Source: an uncultured Coriobacteriaceae bacterium | GTDB taxonomy: Bacteria; Actinomycetota; Coriobacteriia; Coriobacteriales; Eggerthellaceae | Direction of reading: 5' to 3' | DNA length: 6,229 nucleotides | NCBI GenBank assembly: GCA_902781245.1 | Contig: CACZIP010000127.1 | Coordinates: forward strand, 1-6,229 | In this document: piece by piece, positions 4,874 to 6,229 of the stretch | Position numbering within the stretch: position 1 is the first letter of the stretch | Layout: each line of letters begins with the position of its first letter | Notes under the pieces: model-generated | Database searches by the model: none | The model's input: the letters and a program-made list of their open reading frames with translations, nothing else | Told to the model about the DNA's origin: nothing | Translations under genes and position numbers: made by a program

Positions 4874-5818
4874 TTGTTCACCTGCAACATACCTGCGCAA
4901 ATTCTCGCAACATATCTCGCAGATGCGATCCTCGGTACCTGCATCGTGGCCAAACGCCCTGCCGGCAACATGCGGCGTAATGATGCAGAACGGATTGTTC
5001 CAAAGCCGATGACTGACCGGAAGGGGCTCGGGGTTGGTGACGTCGAGTGCGGCGCCGCGCAGCGTACCATCTGATAGTGCCAAGTAGAGAGCATCCAAGT
5101 CGACGAAATCGCCACGACCTGCATTAACCAGGATTGCGCCCTTGTTGACGCGCTCGAACCTGCGCTTGTTGAAATAATTGGCCGTGTTCGGCGTGCTGGG
5201 CATGCAGCAGACGATGACGTCAGCATCGATCAACTGACCTTCAGCCTGGGACAGCGTGACGAGCTTGTCGAAATACTCGCGATCATGAGAAACATCGCGG
5301 CAAACTCCGACAATGCTTCCGACTTCGAAAGCGCGAAGCTTTTTGGCAACCTGCGAGCCAATATCGCCCGCTCCAAAGATGATAACCTTCGCACCTTCGA
5401 GCGTCTTAACTGGCCCGATGAAGTCCCAGCGATGAGTCATCTGCTGACGGCAGTAAATCGCGAGGTTCTGCGTGATAGCGAGAATTTGACCCACGATGTA
5501 TTGCGATACGATCGGACCATAAGCAGAACCTGCTACGTTGGCAACGCGAACGTCTTCGGGAAACTTCAACCTGCTGGTGTACATATCGCTACCAGCCCAG
5601 GTCATTTGAATAAATCTAAGAGACGTGCCCGACTTCAACATGCGGGGAGCCGGCTCGCCGATGACCACTTCAGCATTCGCAATGGCATCCTCAATTTCCT
5701 TATCGAAGAGCTTCGCGCGATCGTACTCCATCTGCTTGACGACAGCGCCCTCGCCCGCTGCCTCGCGGATCTGCGCCATATGCTCCTCGTTGAACGGTGC
5801 AAGCACCAGTACTTCCAT
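4853..5818 (-). CDS. D-2-hydroxyacid dehydrogenase family protein (NAD(P)-dependent)
   Basis: This complete 321-residue oxidoreductase interconverts a 2-keto acid and a D-2-hydroxy acid with a nicotinamide cofactor in the cytoplasm. Residues 1-97 and the C-terminus form the substrate domain. The Rossmann domain begins around 143 with VIIFGAGDIGSQVAKKL (G149-A-G151-D-I-G154). The catalytic set is intact: R235 (VNAGRGDFVD), E264 (NPEPLP) and H283 (TPHVAG). The residue near the end of the second cofactor strand is R174 in GVCRDV, not the acid typical of strict NAD enzymes, so NADPH use is possible. The true substrate (glyoxylate/hydroxypyruvate, phenylpyruvate, or another) cannot be read. The start at 5818 is preceded by AGGAAGG at a 7-base spacing. 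It diverges from valS and lies 50 bp upstream of the zinc-ribbon gene. Confidence 0.93.
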   Translation of the reverse strand: MEVLVLAPFNEEHMAQIREAAGEGAVVKQMEYDRAKLFDKEIEDAIANAEVVIGEPAPRMLKSGTSLRFIQMTWAGSDMYTSRLKFPEDVRVANVAGSAYGPIVSQYIVGQILAITQNLAIYCRQQMTHRWDFIGPVKTLEGAKVIIFGAGDIGSQVAKKLRAFEVGSIVGVCRDVSHDREYFDKLVTLSQAEGQLIDADVIVCCMPSTPNTANYFNKRRFERVNKGAILVNAGRGDFVDLDALYLALSDGTLRGAALDVTNPEPLPVSHRLWNNPFCIITPHVAGRAFGHDAGTEDRICEICCENLRRYVAGEQLTHQVI

Positions 5819-5931
5819 AGTCGCACCTTCCTATAGGCGAAATTCGTTGATTTACTTCACATGCCAATATAGCGCATTCGGCCTTTCACCTTCGTGTATC
5901 ATGGAAAAGTTACGTTAATAGGGTTTCTTTA

Positions 5932-6031
5932 CCCTGCGCGACGGCGGGGATGAGCCGCTTGCGAAGCACTGTTTTTAATTGTGCTTAGATTAGCTGAGTT
6001 GCTGTAGGCTCTTCCCCGCCGTCGCGCAGGG
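5932..6031 (+). other. Long structured inverted repeat in the valS leader region
   Basis: Arms CCCTGCGCGACGGCGGGGA (5932-5950) and TCCCCGCCGTCGCGCAGGG (6013-6031) are perfectly complementary over 19 bp. After a T-T mismatch the pairing continues with GAGCC (5952-5956) and GGCTC (6007-6011), giving 24 pairs in all. The 50-nt interior can form AAGCAC/GTGCTT (5964-5969 with 5981-5986). No T-run follows, so it is not a typical terminator. It ends 28 nt before the valS start. It may be a cis-regulatory RNA, a separate small RNA, or a palindromic mobile remnant. I recognise no known family, and no convincing promoter was found upstream of it. Confidence 0.75.
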
Positions 6032-6047
6032 CTTACCCTCCATCGAC

Positions 6048-6053
6048 GAGGAG
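6048..6053 (+). promoter_or_regulatory. Ribosome binding site of valS
   Basis: GAGGAG lies six bases before the valS ATG at 6060. It can pair with CCTC (6037-6040) or CTCC (6038-6041) just upstream, so access to it could be affected by folding of the preceding leader. Confidence 0.8.
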
Positions 6054-6059
6054 TTTTTG

Positions 6060-6229
6060 ATGGCAGAGAACGAAAACAAGAAGATTGACTACGATTTCGC
6101 AGCGCACGAGGTTCCGCTGTTTGATGCGTGGTACAAGGCAGGTTACTTCAAGCGCAGCGAAGGAAAAGGCGATTTCGCCGATCACCCCTACACCATCGTC
6201 ATCCCTCCGCCAAACATCACGGGCGTCCT
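6060..6229 (+). CDS. valS: Valyl-tRNA synthetase, partial (N-terminal 56 residues)
   Basis: This is the beginning of a class I synthetase that charges tRNA-Val; the gene continues past the right edge. The visible part starts MAENENKKIDYDFAAHEVPLF and contains WYKAGYF and then YTIVIPPPNITGV near 44-56. The PPPN(I/V)TG signature, which lies just before the HIGH-type ATP-binding motif, is characteristic of ValRS and separates it from IleRS and LeuRS. The start at 6060 is supported by GAGGAG six bases upstream. It is the only plus-strand gene in the window and diverges from the dehydrogenase gene. Its 241-bp upstream region carries the long inverted repeat. Confidence 0.95.
   Translation, partial: MAENENKKIDYDFAAHEVPLFDAWYKAGYFKRSEGKGDFADHPYTIVIPPPNITGV

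Noticed and set aside
5285..5836. Plus-strand open frame opposite the dehydrogenase gene
   Set aside because: It is antisense to a well supported gene with intact catalytic motifs, with no domain and no start signal.
5891..5920. valS promoter TTCGTG with TTAATA, or TATCAT at 5897-5902
   Set aside because: The -35 match is poor and neither spacing nor extended motifs support a confident call.
5932..6031. Long inverted repeat as a rho-independent terminator
   Set aside because: The interior is 62 nt, no T-tract follows on either strand, and no gene on either strand ends into it.
5925..6040. Inverted repeat as an inserted MITE with target duplication
   Set aside because: The flanks show no clean direct repeat (only a possible TTA with an extra base), so insertion cannot be supported from one copy.
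5920..6059. T-box or tRNA-Val mimic in the valS leader
   Set aside because: There is no T-box consensus. The UUAC-containing loops (CTTACCC, TTTACCC) have C where A37 is expected and do not sit in 5-bp/7-nt arms.

Overview
The window is a stretch of bacterial chromosome of intermediate GC with Gram-positive style strong Shine-Dalgarno sites. Its Ser/Ala-rich lipoprotein linkers and overall gene style suggest an actinobacterial gut anaerobe of the Coriobacteriia/Eggerthellaceae type. That is an inference from style only; nothing here is taxonomically diagnostic. Six of the seven protein genes are on the minus strand. Only the last one, valS, is on the plus strand. There are no tRNA or rRNA genes, CRISPR arrays, insertion sequences or transposases, and no gap between genes exceeds about 250 bases.

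Left part (1-1904): two paralogous lipoprotein substrate-binding proteins of the iron-siderophore/cobalamin (BtuF/FepB-like) ABC uptake family lie in tandem. The first is cut off by the window edge. Each has its own leader, and a strong terminator separates them. The two leaders share a 20-bp palindromic core at exactly the same distance (32 nt) from the start codon, and a second shared AT-rich element lies upstream. This points to co-regulation, possibly by metal. No permease or ATPase gene is visible.

Middle part (1905-4320): a thioredoxin gene (trxA) with a textbook terminator lies 79 bp downstream of thrS, the threonyl-tRNA synthetase gene. The roughly 70-nt thrS leader holds two successive hairpins with 7-nt loops, UUUGUAC and UUUGUAU. 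Both look like the anticodon arm of tRNA-Thr(UGU), and they differ by a compensatory base pair. This is the most interesting feature of the window: it resembles, in a different setting, the tRNA-mimicking operator through which E. coli ThrRS represses its own translation.

Right part (4321-6229): a small two-helix membrane protein with a double zinc ribbon lies downstream of a D-2-hydroxyacid dehydrogenase gene. The dehydrogenase gene diverges from valS (valyl-tRNA synthetase, truncated by the window end). The valS leader region contains a perfect 19-bp GC-rich inverted repeat around a structured 62-nt interior. It is not a terminator and matches no RNA family I recognise.
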